The position numbers were made by a program, and so were the translations under genes. A model generated the notes under the pieces. The model searched no databases. It was not told the DNA's origin and was given only the letters and a program-made list of their open reading frames with translations. DNA of 64,000 nt. Origin: Polaribacter aestuariivivens (GTDB taxonomy: Bacteria; Bacteroidota; Bacteroidia; Flavobacteriales; Flavobacteriaceae). The DNA lies in assembly GCF_005885675.1 (NCBI RefSeq), contig NZ_VANR01000006.1, positions 1 to 64,000 of the forward strand, written 5' to 3'. This document shows positions 27,911 through 37,070 of the stretch, in pieces (position 1 is the first letter of the stretch; each line of letters opens with the position of its first letter).

Positions 27911-28333
27911 TTAACTTACTTTACCAAGTTTTTGTTTTTCAATAAAGTATTTTGTTATTGTTTTTGGAGGTGTAATAACTTTCCATGAAGTGTAATCAAA
28001 CCAATAAATTTCTCTATAAACAGTAGTACACAACTCCCCTTTTTCATTAAAAAAATGAACAGCAATAGACATTTTTTGTTCGCAAACACCCAAAGATTTA
28101 AGCTCTAGCTTTGTAACAAATAGTTGTGTAAATAATAGTTGTTTTTGTTGTATAATTTGGTCATTATTTTTTTGCAAACCAACTTTTAAATTATTCATTT
28201 TTAGCTTTGTAAAACCATTTACAAACAAAAAAGTTTCCATTACTATAGATGCATATTTTAAGTACGCACTATTTTGCATTACCATAAAATCATTTACATC
28301 TTCACCTTTTACTTTATAATTTCGCTGAAACAT
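27911..28333 (-). CDS. acyl-CoA thioesterase-like hotdog protein
   Basis: A 140-residue protein with the layout of YbgC/4HBT-type hotdog thioesterases: an N-terminal VKGEDVNDFMVMQNSAYLKY block where the family usually has D-x-x-x-H-x-N-x-x-Y, here with Met in place of the His. It is the last gene of the minus-strand operon after DUF5777 (18-base gap). Substrate unknown; a housekeeping role in lipid or acyl metabolism is likely. Confidence 0.7.
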   Translation of the reverse strand: MFQRNYKVKGEDVNDFMVMQNSAYLKYASIVMETFLFVNGFTKLKMNNLKVGLQKNNDQIIQQKQLLFTQLFVTKLELKSLGVCEQKMSIAVHFFNEKGELCTTVYREIYWFDYTSWKVITPPKTITKYFIEKQKLGKVS

Positions 28334-28351
28334 AATACGCAGTTTTTTTTA

Positions 28352-29209
28352 TTAAAAGGTTCTGGAAAGGTTGAAACCTAAGTGAATATCACCTCCAAAA
28401 AAACTACCTGTAGATTCTGTAATAAAACCTTTTTCTATCATGGTTATAGCGTTTGATAAAATAATTTGAAAAACGTGTCCTCCTGTTTCAATATCAACAC
28501 CAAAAGCCAGTGAATTTTTAGCATCTATAGATTTTAATTTTTGAAACTGAGGATAATATTCAGCATTTAAAGAAACTCGTTTACTCAACTTTATTCTCGT
28601 TCCAAAACCAAGTGCAAAAATATCATGTGGATCTTCATTTATTGCCGTTAAATTTCTATGAACGTATGTTGGTGTAACTTGAAAAGAAAGTGTTGAGTTT
28701 ATTTTTTTTGCAAACAAAACTTGTGCTGTATAAAATAAGCTTTCTGCAAAAGTTCTTTCATTTCCAGGAATTGCTTTTTGACTTTTGGCTGCAATACTTC
28801 CAAAAAGCGAAACAGCAAAAGGAAAAGAGTTCGCTCCTGTTTTTTGTTTTATTAAACTATATTTTAAAAAACCATCATAGGTTTTTTCAAAGCTGCTTCT
28901 TCCTAAACCTGCTGTTAAATTATCCGTTAAACCATATTCAAAAGAAAAACGAATGTTAGATTGATCTAAACCAAAAAGCTCTTCAAAGCCTGTATTTATT
29001 CTTCCAAACCTGTGTGATATGATAAACTCTAATTCTTTCTTTTTTCTATTTTCTATAGAATGTCCGTTTACAATTCTAGTTCCTTTAAAAGTAGCTGTTA
29101 CAACATTGGAGGTTTCTGGAGTTTCTGCATCTAAAACATCTAATAAATCTTGAGAAGAAAGTTGTAAACTAAAAAGTATTAAAAATGTGGTTAGTAGTTG
29201 GTTTTTCAT
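28352..29209 (-). CDS. DUF5777 outer-membrane beta-barrel protein (copy 1)
   Basis: A 285-residue exported protein (signal ending LSSQ) of the DUF5777 beta-barrel family; motifs ATFKGTRIVNGHSIENRKKK and NEDPHDIFALGFGTRIKLS. A paralogue lies at 32986 with the same motifs in the same order. The gene is 3 bases from the upstream YceI gene. Probably forms an outer-membrane channel or scaffold; function unknown. Confidence 0.85.
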   Translation of the reverse strand: MKNQLLTTFLILFSLQLSSQDLLDVLDAETPETSNVVTATFKGTRIVNGHSIENRKKKELEFIISHRFGRINTGFEELFGLDQSNIRFSFEYGLTDNLTAGLGRSSFEKTYDGFLKYSLIKQKTGANSFPFAVSLFGSIAAKSQKAIPGNERTFAESLFYTAQVLFAKKINSTLSFQVTPTYVHRNLTAINEDPHDIFALGFGTRIKLSKRVSLNAEYYPQFQKLKSIDAKNSLAFGVDIETGGHVFQIILSNAITMIEKGFITESTGSFFGGDIHLGFNLSRTF

Positions 29210-29212
29210 GAT

Positions 29213-29758
29213 TTACTTTTTATAAGGTTTATGGTCAAAGTTAAAGCTAACTTCTATTTTTTTGGCAATGTTATTTTTTACTACGGAAGGTATTTCTATA
29301 CCAAAATCTGCTAAGTCAATAAAAAAACTACCTGACATTACAATTGCATCGTCAGTTCTTTTTGCTTGTGCTTCAATTACAATTTCTTTTGTTTTACCGT
29401 GAATTGTTAGCTCTCCTTTTACTTTTGTAGCGCTTTCTGTAGCCGTAATTTTATCAAAACTTAAAATTCTTCCTTTAAAAGTTGCTTTAGGGTATGTATC
29501 AGATTCTACATAGTTTTCATTAAAATGCTCTTGCATTAGTGCTTTTTCAAACATAAACGATTTCATTAAAATAGAAATTGCCATTTGACCTGTTTTGGTA
29601 GCTACTATGCTTAAAACTTGATTGTTTTCGGCTTCAATATTTTCCATTGGTGATTTCGAGAAAAATGTAATTGTGCCATTTTTTGTTAAAAATTTGTCTT
29701 GTGCATTTGTAAAAGATGCTAAAAAAAGACAAATAAATAGTGTATATATGTTTTTCAT
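29213..29758 (-). CDS. YceI family periplasmic protein (copy 1)
   Basis: A 181-residue exported protein (signal ending FTNAQ) of the YceI lipocalin-like family that can bind polyisoprenoid lipids. Visible are the N-terminal TITFFSKSPMENIEAENNQV and the typical YPKATFKGRI and KVKGELTIHGKTKEI strands. Copy 2 is at 32457 on the plus strand. It lies 7 bases after the OB-fold gene and 3 bases before DUF5777, so the genes act together. Confidence 0.9.
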   Translation of the reverse strand: MKNIYTLFICLFLASFTNAQDKFLTKNGTITFFSKSPMENIEAENNQVLSIVATKTGQMAISILMKSFMFEKALMQEHFNENYVESDTYPKATFKGRILSFDKITATESATKVKGELTIHGKTKEIVIEAQAKRTDDAIVMSGSFFIDLADFGIEIPSVVKNNIAKKIEVSFNFDHKPYKK

Positions 29759-29765
29759 AATATTG

Positions 29766-30188
29766 TTATTGTTGGTTGATTATAATACTTTTTACAAGAA
29801 TTACATCCATTAAAAAGCCTGTACAAATTCCTTTTATAATAAGTTCTTGTCCTTTACTAATTTCCGAAATTTTAGTAGATTCTTTGTCTGTTAAATGACA
29901 AATTACGCTTCCAAAATCATCATCAGTTTGCAAGGTTACAATTCCTTTTCCGTTTGATAAACTTACATCAGAAACTTGCCCCTTAACTTGTATTATTTTT
30001 TCTAAATATTTTTTGTTTGCAGTAGTTTCATCTGAAGAAAAATCAGCTAAAATTGTACTCGCAGAAATTGTAATATCTGCATTTTCATCAGCTACATTTA
30101 TATGCGGTTTATTGTATATTTTATAGGCTATAATTGATCCTAAAACTGCTAAAATTAAAATCGAAAGAATGATTTTTTTTGCTTTCAT
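29766..30188 (-). CDS. membrane-anchored OB-fold (tRNA_anti-like) protein, copy 1
   Basis: A 140-residue protein with one N-terminal membrane helix (about 5-22) and an extracytoplasmic OB fold of the tRNA_anti-like type (KIIQVKGQVSDVSLSNGKGI, then GICTGFLMDVILVKSII). The second copy at 32027 shares the GIC-GFL-DVIL ending. Function unknown; it always travels with YceI and DUF5777 here. Located 11 bases after the cytochrome gene. Confidence 0.8.
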   Translation of the reverse strand: MKAKKIILSILILAVLGSIIAYKIYNKPHINVADENADITISASTILADFSSDETTANKKYLEKIIQVKGQVSDVSLSNGKGIVTLQTDDDFGSVICHLTDKESTKISEISKGQELIIKGICTGFLMDVILVKSIIINQQ

Positions 30189-30199
30189 ATCTTTTTATT

Positions 30200-30538
30200 T
30201 TAATTATCTAAAGCTCCTTCATCTACCCAATCTACAATACTTTTTATTTGTGCTGTTGTTAAAGTTCCTCCACGTGGCATTCTTCCACTTGCTACTGCAT
30301 CTTTTACAATGGCTGCATTTGCACTAACTTTTGCGTAACTTGTTAATTCTGGGAAATTTCCTCCTGAAGAATGGCAAGATACACATCTGCCATCAATAAT
30401 TGGTTTCACACTGTTTTTGTAAGAAACTTTTGTATTTACACCAGGATCTGTTTCTTCTAATTGTTCTTCTACATTTGCAATACAAGAAGCAAAAAACACT
30501 CCTAAAATTAGTATTAAAAATGGTACTCTAAATTTCAT
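30200..30538 (-). CDS. c-type cytochrome lipoprotein
   Basis: A 112-residue lipoprotein (lipobox FFASC) with a single covalent haem site CVSCH and a likely axial Met in GRMPRGG. The arrangement resembles the planctomycete/Bacteroidota small cytochromes of the 'PSCyt1'-like class. It would carry one electron at the outer face of a membrane. The start was placed at MKFRVPF; another in-frame Met lies 4 residues upstream. First gene of the minus-strand OB-YceI-DUF5777 operon. Confidence 0.88.
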   Translation of the reverse strand: MKFRVPFLILILGVFFASCIANVEEQLEETDPGVNTKVSYKNSVKPIIDGRCVSCHSSGGNFPELTSYAKVSANAAIVKDAVASGRMPRGGTLTTAQIKSIVDWVDEGALDN

Positions 30539-30669
30539 TTTGTGATTCATTTTAATTGGATTTAAAATTTGTTACTGTAAAGAAACTAAAACAAAGCAAT
30601 TACTTACTAATTTAGTTGCGTAAAAGGGAAATAATTTCTTTAAAAAGGAAAAAAAGCCTTTTAAAAATT

Positions 30670-31782
30670 TTACATATTTAACCATTGCTTAAATTCTGCT
30701 GCTTTATTTTTACTAATAATTATTTCTTCTGAGGTTTTAGACTGTAGTAAAATTTTTAACTGACTGTTGCCATACTTTATAATTTTATCAATTGCAGCAA
30801 TACTTATAATAAATTGCCTATTTGCTCTAAAAAATATTGTAGGATCTAAATTACTATACATATCGTCTAAACTTGCATTTGTTGTGGATCTTTTTCCATC
30901 AAAACAAACTACATAAGTGATGGTATTTTCCGTAAAAATAAAAGCAATTTCTTTGATAGGAATTGGCACCAACTCATTTCTAACATACGTTAAAATACGT
31001 TGTTTACTTTTCTCTGAAGTTTCTTCTGTTTCAGCTTCTTCAATTATTTTTTCTTCTTTTAAATCGGTAACTTTTTCTCTGTAAGAAACCAAATCAGTAT
31101 TTAATTTAGATAAGTTTATCACCTCAGATGCTAAGGTAGAGTTTTTAAGTTCCAATTGCTTTTCATACGCACTTCCAATAAACCTAACTGCTAAAAATGA
31201 TAGTACAATTACCAAAATACCCATAATTAAAAATATGAGATAAAAATTACTTTTTAATGCATTCATTTGTGCAGAAATACTTTTAGTATTTACGTTTGCT
31301 GCTACAATTAAATCGGAATTTTTAATGGGTGAAATATGAATGATTTCTGAAGTAGCATTATTTTTATTTAGTAAATTGTTGGTTACTAACAAATCATACA
31401 AATCGTCAGAATTATTTTTTTCTTTTAACGATGATAAGAGCTTTTCGTTTGAAGTAATTAATTGATTTACTTTTGTTTTATTAGGGTTTGCAACCTCTTT
31501 ACCAGACCAATTAAAAACACTTATAAACCAACTATCTGTATTTGTACTTTCAATAGTTTGCTGTATGTTTTCTACTACTTCGTTTTTAGAAATTCCATTA
31601 GCCAATTGAAACTCAACAAACCTAGCAATTTCATTTGCTTCTCTTTTGCTAGATTCTACCTGAACTTCTATAAGTTGATTTGCACTAACTTTTATAAAAT
31701 ATTGTGATGCAAACATGGCAACCAATAAAAAAATTAACGCAATAGATAATAAAGTTAAAAAATAAAGTCGGTCTTTTTTCAT
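30670..31782 (-). CDS. membrane-bound LytTR transcriptional regulator
   Basis: A 370-residue one-component regulator. Membrane helices at about 9-30 and 179-200 bracket an extracytoplasmic sensor domain (31-178); a coiled-coil-like linker follows, then a LytTR DNA-binding domain (about 265-370: VRNELVPIPIKEIAFIF, then FFRANRQFIISIAAIDKI). It senses an unknown envelope signal and binds DNA directly, without a kinase. It lies between the two divergent OB-YceI-DUF5777 modules and is the obvious candidate to control both (inference from context). Confidence 0.9.
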   Translation of the reverse strand: MKKDRLYFLTLLSIALIFLLVAMFASQYFIKVSANQLIEVQVESSKREANEIARFVEFQLANGISKNEVVENIQQTIESTNTDSWFISVFNWSGKEVANPNKTKVNQLITSNEKLLSSLKEKNNSDDLYDLLVTNNLLNKNNATSEIIHISPIKNSDLIVAANVNTKSISAQMNALKSNFYLIFLIMGILVIVLSFLAVRFIGSAYEKQLELKNSTLASEVINLSKLNTDLVSYREKVTDLKEEKIIEEAETEETSEKSKQRILTYVRNELVPIPIKEIAFIFTENTITYVVCFDGKRSTTNASLDDMYSNLDPTIFFRANRQFIISIAAIDKIIKYGNSQLKILLQSKTSEEIIISKNKAAEFKQWLNM

Positions 31783-32026
31783 TTTTTAAAAGTAATTTGT
31801 ATTTGCTAAAATTAGGGTTTTAATTTTTAATATTTCTGAAAATGAATAGTTTCCAAAAATAAATTTTATTGTAAATACAACTTATTTTTTCAAAGCCAAA
31901 TTTTCCTCTTTAAGCATTTATATTCCGTTTAATTAATTTTCAACAATAAAAAACCTCTAGAAAAAGCTTCATTTGTATATATTTAAATTAAAAATATAAT
32001 TTAATACATTTACACAACTCATTTTG

Positions 32027-32464
32027 ATGAAGAAAAAAATTGTTTTTTTTTGTATTAGCTTAGCTTTAATATTTTTAATGTGTGTATTTTATTTCGCAAG
32101 ACCTTTGTTTGTAAATTCACCTAAAAATATTGAAAATTCGGCTTCTGAAGTTGCAATTCATTCAGATGAATTGGTGTTTAACTTTATTTCTGATGAAGAA
32201 AAATACAACAAATTATATGCTGGTAAAATTATTGAAGTTGTAGGTTTTGTAAAAGAAATATCATATTTAAACAATACAAATACTGTAATTTTATATAGTA
32301 AAAACGGAACTTCTGGAGTTATTTGTGATATACTTCCAAATCAAAAGGAAAAAATTGAAAGTTTAAAAACACATCAAAAAATAAAAGTAAAAGGAATTTG
32401 TAAAGGATTTTTAAAAGATGTTATTTTACTAAACTGTTATATAGATTTACAACCAAATGAATAA
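32027..32464 (+). CDS. membrane-anchored OB-fold (tRNA_anti-like) protein, copy 2
   Basis: A 145-residue protein with an N-terminal membrane helix (about 4-22) and an OB-fold domain ending GICKGFLKDVILLNCYIDLQ. ATG was chosen over a TTG one codon upstream. It is the paralogue of the gene at 29766 and overlaps the next gene by 8 bases. First gene of the plus-strand three-gene module; a -7-like TACATTTA lies at 32005, but the -33 is unclear. Confidence 0.8.
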   Translation: MKKKIVFFCISLALIFLMCVFYFARPLFVNSPKNIENSASEVAIHSDELVFNFISDEEKYNKLYAGKIIEVVGFVKEISYLNNTNTVILYSKNGTSGVICDILPNQKEKIESLKTHQKIKVKGICKGFLKDVILLNCYIDLQPNE

Positions 32465-32996
32465 AACGTTACTACTACTATTATTTTTTTTAGGAAGTTT
32501 TGCTGCAAAAGAAAATCAATTTATTGCACGTCAAGGTCAAATTTCATTCTTTTCTTATACTTCTGTAGAAAATATTGAAGCTAAAAATAATCAGGTTTTA
32601 AGTTTTTTAGATATTGATAAAAAAGAAATTGCCATCAGCATGTTAATGCGTGCATTTGTATTTAAAAAAGATTTAATGTACGAACATTTTAATGAAAGTT
32701 ATATTGAATCTGATATTTTTCCAAAAGCTAGTTTCCTTGGCAAAATAATTGATTTTAATCCTTTAGAAGAAGAACAAACTAAAATGGTGTTTGGCAAATT
32801 AACCATTCATGGAATTTCAAAAGAGGTAGAAATTAAATCAACTATTAAAAACACAAATGGAAATTACAGTATATCTGGAGATTTTGAGGTAATGGTAAAA
32901 GATTTTGATATTAAAATTCCGCCAGTTTTAGCAAGTAATATTGCAAAAAGTATTTCTATAAAATTCAATTTTAAATACCAACCTTATGAAGACTAA
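32457..32996 (+). CDS. YceI family periplasmic protein (copy 2)
   Basis: A 179-residue exported protein (signal peptide about 1-17) of the YceI family: ISFFSYTSVENIEAKNNQVL and the FGKLTIHGISKEVEIKS strand match copy 1. It overlaps the OB-fold gene by 8 bases and the DUF5777 gene by 11 bases, so the three products are translationally coupled. Confidence 0.9.
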   Translation: MNKTLLLLLFFLGSFAAKENQFIARQGQISFFSYTSVENIEAKNNQVLSFLDIDKKEIAISMLMRAFVFKKDLMYEHFNESYIESDIFPKASFLGKIIDFNPLEEEQTKMVFGKLTIHGISKEVEIKSTIKNTNGNYSISGDFEVMVKDFDIKIPPVLASNIAKSISIKFNFKYQPYED

Positions 32997-33891
32997 AATA
33001 TACAAAAAACTGATGATTGGTTTGTGTTTTTTAAGTACTTCACTAAATGCACAAGATTTATTAGACAAGTTAAATGCTGAGTTTCCAGACAAAGCAGTTT
33101 ACGAAATAGCAACTTTTAAAACTACGAGAATTGCGCTTGGACAATCTGTAGAAACCCGAAAAAAAGGAGCTTTAGAAATAACTTTGTATAATAGATATTG
33201 GGATACTCCAAACCCAGAAAGCCAACGTTTTTTAGCAGATAAAGTTTCCACACGTTTTGGATTAGATTATGCAATTACCAATAATTTTACTTTTGGAGCT
33301 GGTTATACAACTTTTGATAAAATTACAGATGGGTACGTAAAATACAGGTTATTAAAACAACTAAAAAACAGTAAAAAACCTTCATTTAGCATTACCTTAT
33401 TTCAAGGAATTTCTCATAGAAAGTTAAATGATATTCCAAACTCCATTTACGACCCTACAACATCTTCTGATAAATATTCATTTACCAGTCAAGTACTAAT
33501 TGCTCATAAATTCAACACAAATTTATCGTTACAAATTGCACCAACATTTATTCATCGAAGTTCAAATGTTGTAAACGAAGATCCTAACAATCACTTTGCA
33601 ATTGGTTTTGGTGGTCGACACAAAATAGGTGGACACACCTCAATAGTTTCTGAATATTATTATGTTGCTAATCCATTAAAATCTATTGAAACATATAATG
33701 TATTTATGGTAGGTATAAATTGGGAAGTAAGTGACTTGATGTTACAATTTCACATTACAAATGCAAGAAATTATGCTGAAGATACTTTTATTACACAAAC
33801 TGTAGATAATTTCAATTTTAAAAATCCGAATTTACATTTTGGGGTAAATGCAACGTTTATTTTGCATACAAATAAAAATAAGCTAAAATAA
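32986..33891 (+). CDS. DUF5777 outer-membrane beta-barrel protein (copy 2)
   Basis: A 301-residue exported protein (signal ending SLNAQ) of the same DUF5777 family as copy 1, with ATFKTTRIALGQSVETRKKG and NEDPNNHFAIGFGGRHK. Overall the two copies are clearly related but diverged. This module has no cytochrome and no thioesterase gene. It ends 9 bases before a convergent gene. Confidence 0.85.
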   Translation: MKTKIYKKLMIGLCFLSTSLNAQDLLDKLNAEFPDKAVYEIATFKTTRIALGQSVETRKKGALEITLYNRYWDTPNPESQRFLADKVSTRFGLDYAITNNFTFGAGYTTFDKITDGYVKYRLLKQLKNSKKPSFSITLFQGISHRKLNDIPNSIYDPTTSSDKYSFTSQVLIAHKFNTNLSLQIAPTFIHRSSNVVNEDPNNHFAIGFGGRHKIGGHTSIVSEYYYVANPLKSIETYNVFMVGINWEVSDLMLQFHITNARNYAEDTFITQTVDNFNFKNPNLHFGVNATFILHTNKNKLK

Positions 33892-33900
33892 AATTGCGCT

Positions 33901-34356
33901 TTAACTTTTCACTTTAACACTCCAGTGAAATTGAAATTTGGAAACCACTACTCCATCTTCATTTTTTCCTTCGGAAGATAAAACTACAAGTTGTCCTTCA
34001 CCCGTTTTTATAGATTCTTGTATGGCATTTCTAATTTCATTACCTCCTTTGCAAGTAAATAAAATTTTACCTGTTGCTTTTTTATAAAAATCTGCTTCTT
34101 GATGCGTAACCAACATAGAAAATTTTTGCTTAGAATTTTCAATAGCTTGCATTACTAAAGCTCCTGTGCTCATTTCTGCAGCCATACCTTGTGCAGCCCA
34201 AAACATACTTTTAAATGGATTTTGATTCATCCATTTATGCCTAATTTTAACAACACAGGTTGTTTCATTTAAAATCTTTACCCTTAAACCAGACAACCAA
34301 CCCAAAGGCAGTTTAAAAAACATGAAAGTATTAATTCTTGATGCTGTTATTATCAT
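33901..34356 (-). CDS. DUF4442 hotdog-fold protein
   Basis: A 151-residue protein of the DUF4442 (PaaI-thioesterase-like) hotdog family; the block KIRHKWMNQNPFKSMFWAAQ and GMAAEMSTGALVMQAI is typical. The start MIITASRI follows an AAAGG-like ribosome site and avoids overlap with the divergent operon; longer readings would overlap the promoter region at 34439. Enzymatic activity unknown. Confidence 0.78.
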   Translation of the reverse strand: MIITASRINTFMFFKLPLGWLSGLRVKILNETTCVVKIRHKWMNQNPFKSMFWAAQGMAAEMSTGALVMQAIENSKQKFSMLVTHQEADFYKKATGKILFTCKGGNEIRNAIQESIKTGEGQLVVLSSEGKNEDGVVVSKFQFHWSVKVKS

Positions 34357-34438
34357 AAACCTTTTATTTATGGGCAATTTACCACTTTTTAAGCAAACAA
34401 TAAACAATCTTTTAAATGTTAAAAAAATGTTAATTATA

Positions 34439-34480
34439 GTACTATGCATTGCATAATACCTTTTTTAAGATATATATTTG
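34439..34480 (+). promoter_or_regulatory. DUF4870-PadR operon promoter with palindromic operator
   Basis: Promoter: TTG (34449-34451), 21 bases, TATATTTG (34473-34480). A 21-base near-perfect palindrome centred on 34449 (34439-34459, arms GTA-n-TATGCA and TGCATA-n-TAC; 9 of 10 pairs match) covers the -33 box. PadR repressors bind such inverted repeats, and the operon encodes a PadR protein, so autoregulation is likely. Confidence 0.75.
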
Positions 34481-34508
34481 CATAAGAAAGTATTATATAT
34501 TTATAAAA

Positions 34509-34934
34509 ATGAAACAAAATAACGAAAACACCAACGCTTTTTTATTGCATATTTCTGCATTTGCAGGTTTTATATTTCCTTTTGGTAATATAGTTGCACC
34601 ATTAATTGCGTGGCAAACATTAAAAGATAGAAGTCAATTTTTAGACGAACAAGGTAAAGAAGCTGTAAATTTTAATATCAGTTATACGTTGTATGTATTT
34701 ATCATAACAATTGCTTTTGTGCCTTTCGCATTTGGTTCTATTTTTAGAAATTTTAGAAACTTTAACAATATAGATATCAATTTAAATTTTGACAATCTTT
34801 TTGGTTTTATAGGTTTTGGCTCTATTGCCGGTATCATTTATTTAGTAGGAATTGCTTTGGTAATTATAGCTTCCTTAAAAGTAAAAGAAGGTGAAAGTTA
34901 CAAATATCCATTTACCATAAAATTTGTAAAATAA
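34509..34934 (+). CDS. DUF4870 membrane protein
   Basis: A 141-residue protein with three to four membrane helices of the DUF4870 type (LIAWQTLKDRSQFLDEQGKE followed by AVNFNISYTL is the hallmark). The start MKQNNENTN lies 28 bases after the -7 box. Function unknown; members often accompany PspC and PadR genes, as here. Followed after 19 bases by padR. Confidence 0.85.
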   Translation: MKQNNENTNAFLLHISAFAGFIFPFGNIVAPLIAWQTLKDRSQFLDEQGKEAVNFNISYTLYVFIITIAFVPFAFGSIFRNFRNFNNIDINLNFDNLFGFIGFGSIAGIIYLVGIALVIIASLKVKEGESYKYPFTIKFVK

Positions 34935-34953
34935 TAATTAATAACCACATTAA

Positions 34954-35298
34954 ATGAAGATAGAAAACACAAAAGCACAAATGAGAAAAGGTGTTTTAGA
35001 GTATTGCATCTTATCCATCTTAAAAAATGGAGATGCTTATACTTCCGAAATACTTTCTACACTAAAAGGTGCAGAAATGATTGTGGTTGAAGGAACCATA
35101 TATCCATTATTAACTCGCCTAAAAAACGCAGGTTTATTAACATATAGATGGGAAGAATCAACCTCTGGACCACCAAGAAAATATTACGTTTTAACAGAAA
35201 ACGGAGGCATGTTTTTAAAAGAATTAGACAAAACATGGAGCAATTTAATCAATTCAGTAAACCAAGTAATTAGCAAAAAACCAACATCAAATGAATAA
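34954..35298 (+). CDS. PadR family transcriptional regulator
   Basis: A 114-residue winged-helix repressor: KGVLEYCILSILKNGDAYTS, then EGTIYPLLTRLKNAGLLTYR and SGPPRKYYVLTENG, the PadR signature. The palindrome at 34439-34459 in front of the operon is its likely target. It overlaps the following PspC gene by 8 bases. Confidence 0.93.
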   Translation: MKIENTKAQMRKGVLEYCILSILKNGDAYTSEILSTLKGAEMIVVEGTIYPLLTRLKNAGLLTYRWEESTSGPPRKYYVLTENGGMFLKELDKTWSNLINSVNQVISKKPTSNE

Positions 35299-36970
35299 GA
35301 CAATAAATATAAATTTAGGCGGATTTTTCTTCCATATAGATGAAATTGCCTATCAAAAACTAAAAAGATATTTAGAATCTATTTCTAAATCTTTAAGTGA
35401 TGATCCACAAGGAAAAAACGAGATCATTGCAGATATTGAAGCACGAATTAGTGAACTTTTATCAGAAAAAATTACAGATGCAAGACAAGTTGTAAATGAA
35501 GGTGATATAGACGATATCATTAAAATTATGGGACAACCAGAAGATTATGCCGAAGCTGAAGAAACCTATAATGAAGCAAACTATTCGTATACAAGAAACA
35601 ATAAATCTTCTGGAAAAAAACTGTTTAGAGATGGTGATGATAAATTTTTAGGTGGTGTCGCTTCAGGTATTGCACATTACTTTGATATAGACACTATTTG
35701 GGTACGTCTTGGTTTATTAGCCTTGTTTTTTGGAGCTGGTTTTGGTGTAATCTTATACATTATTCTGTGGATTTTACTTCCAGAAGCAAAAACAACTGCC
35801 GAAAAATTACAAATGGAAGGCGAACCTGTAAATATTGATAATATCGAGAAAAAAATTCGTGAAGAATTTAATAACGTCTCAGAAAATGTAACCGTTTTTG
35901 CAAACCAAGCATCAGAAAAAATTAAAGATGGTGCAAATGAGTTTTCAGAAAAAATGAGTAAAACATTTAGGGGAAAGACCAAAAAAAATAACGGACTGCA
36001 AGATTTTTTAAATGCAATTGGCAACATAGCTTTAGTACTTTTAAAAGTAATTGGTAAATTTATTGGAGTAATATTGGTATTTGTAGCAGCAGCAGTTATT
36101 TTATCTCTAATAATTGGAGGGTTTTCTATCGGAAGTTTAGAGTTTTTAAATTTTGGTGAAGAAATGATACAATATCCAGAATTTTTCTACGCATCAACAT
36201 TACCAATGTGGTTATTAACCTTATTCCTTTTTCTATTACTAGCAATTCCTTTTTTAGTACTATTTGTTTTAGGATTAAGAATACTTTCTAGCAGCGTAAA
36301 ACAATTTAGCAAAACAACTTCATTAACCCTTTTAGGAATTTGGATTATTGCTTTATTGGGTATTGTATTTGCAGGTTTAGAGTTTGGAGCAACACATGCC
36401 AATTATGGTCAATCTGTAGCAAAAAATAGCCTAAATATCCGTCAAAATGATACTTTAACGCTAAAAGTAATAAATGATGATAATATTTACTATGCGCATA
36501 ATTTAAGAAGAAGTTCAAGAAAATACAAAGTTGAAATAGATGATAAAGTAGCTGTATATTCTAACAACGTACAAATAGATATCAAAAAAAGTGCTACAAA
36601 TGAAGCATATATGGTTATTCAAAAAGAATCTCGTGGAAGATCTCGTATTTCAGCAAATAAAACTGCCGAAAAAATAGTTTATGAATACGAAATTAATGGA
36701 AATGAACTATTGCTAGATGCCTTTTTTATATCAGATGTTACCAATTTCTGGAAAGATGAAGAAGTAAATATTACAATTTTCTTACCTGAAAATATGACCA
36801 TTTATTTCGATAATTCAATTCATAATTTTATGTATAACATTAAAAATGATAAACGCATTAGAGATTTTGATATGCTAAACAGATATTTTACAATGGGTGA
36901 AGACATTTTAAAATGTACAGATTGTGAAAAAGAAATTGAAGAAGATAAAAATACAGAAGAAACTATTTAA
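35291..36970 (+). CDS. PspC domain membrane protein
   Basis: A 559-residue protein. The N-terminal region (1-100) is cytosolic (a DUF1700-like helical segment with FHIDEIAYQKLKRYL); the PspC domain is at about 115-175 (DGDDKFLGGVASGIAHYFDI, then WVRLGLLALFFGAGFGVIL). Four or five further membrane helices follow, then a C-terminal extracytoplasmic beta domain and an acidic tail. PspC proteins take part in envelope stress responses. Cotranscribed with padR. Confidence 0.9.
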   Translation: MNKTININLGGFFFHIDEIAYQKLKRYLESISKSLSDDPQGKNEIIADIEARISELLSEKITDARQVVNEGDIDDIIKIMGQPEDYAEAEETYNEANYSYTRNNKSSGKKLFRDGDDKFLGGVASGIAHYFDIDTIWVRLGLLALFFGAGFGVILYIILWILLPEAKTTAEKLQMEGEPVNIDNIEKKIREEFNNVSENVTVFANQASEKIKDGANEFSEKMSKTFRGKTKKNNGLQDFLNAIGNIALVLLKVIGKFIGVILVFVAAAVILSLIIGGFSIGSLEFLNFGEEMIQYPEFFYASTLPMWLLTLFLFLLLAIPFLVLFVLGLRILSSSVKQFSKTTSLTLLGIWIIALLGIVFAGLEFGATHANYGQSVAKNSLNIRQNDTLTLKVINDDNIYYAHNLRRSSRKYKVEIDDKVAVYSNNVQIDIKKSATNEAYMVIQKESRGRSRISANKTAEKIVYEYEINGNELLLDAFFISDVTNFWKDEEVNITIFLPENMTIYFDNSIHNFMYNIKNDKRIRDFDMLNRYFTMGEDILKCTDCEKEIEEDKNTEETI

Positions 36971-37070
36971 TTTTTTACAACTCAGTATATAAAAAATACA
37001 GTTGGGCAACCATTTTTTTGTTTGAAGCGTCTAATAATAGACTTTTACAAACCAAAATAAACTAACAATC

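Noticed and set aside
34357..34508. Longer versions of the divergent genes at 34356 and 34509
   Set aside because: The extensions run into each other and cover the promoter and PadR operator; internal starts with good context fit better.
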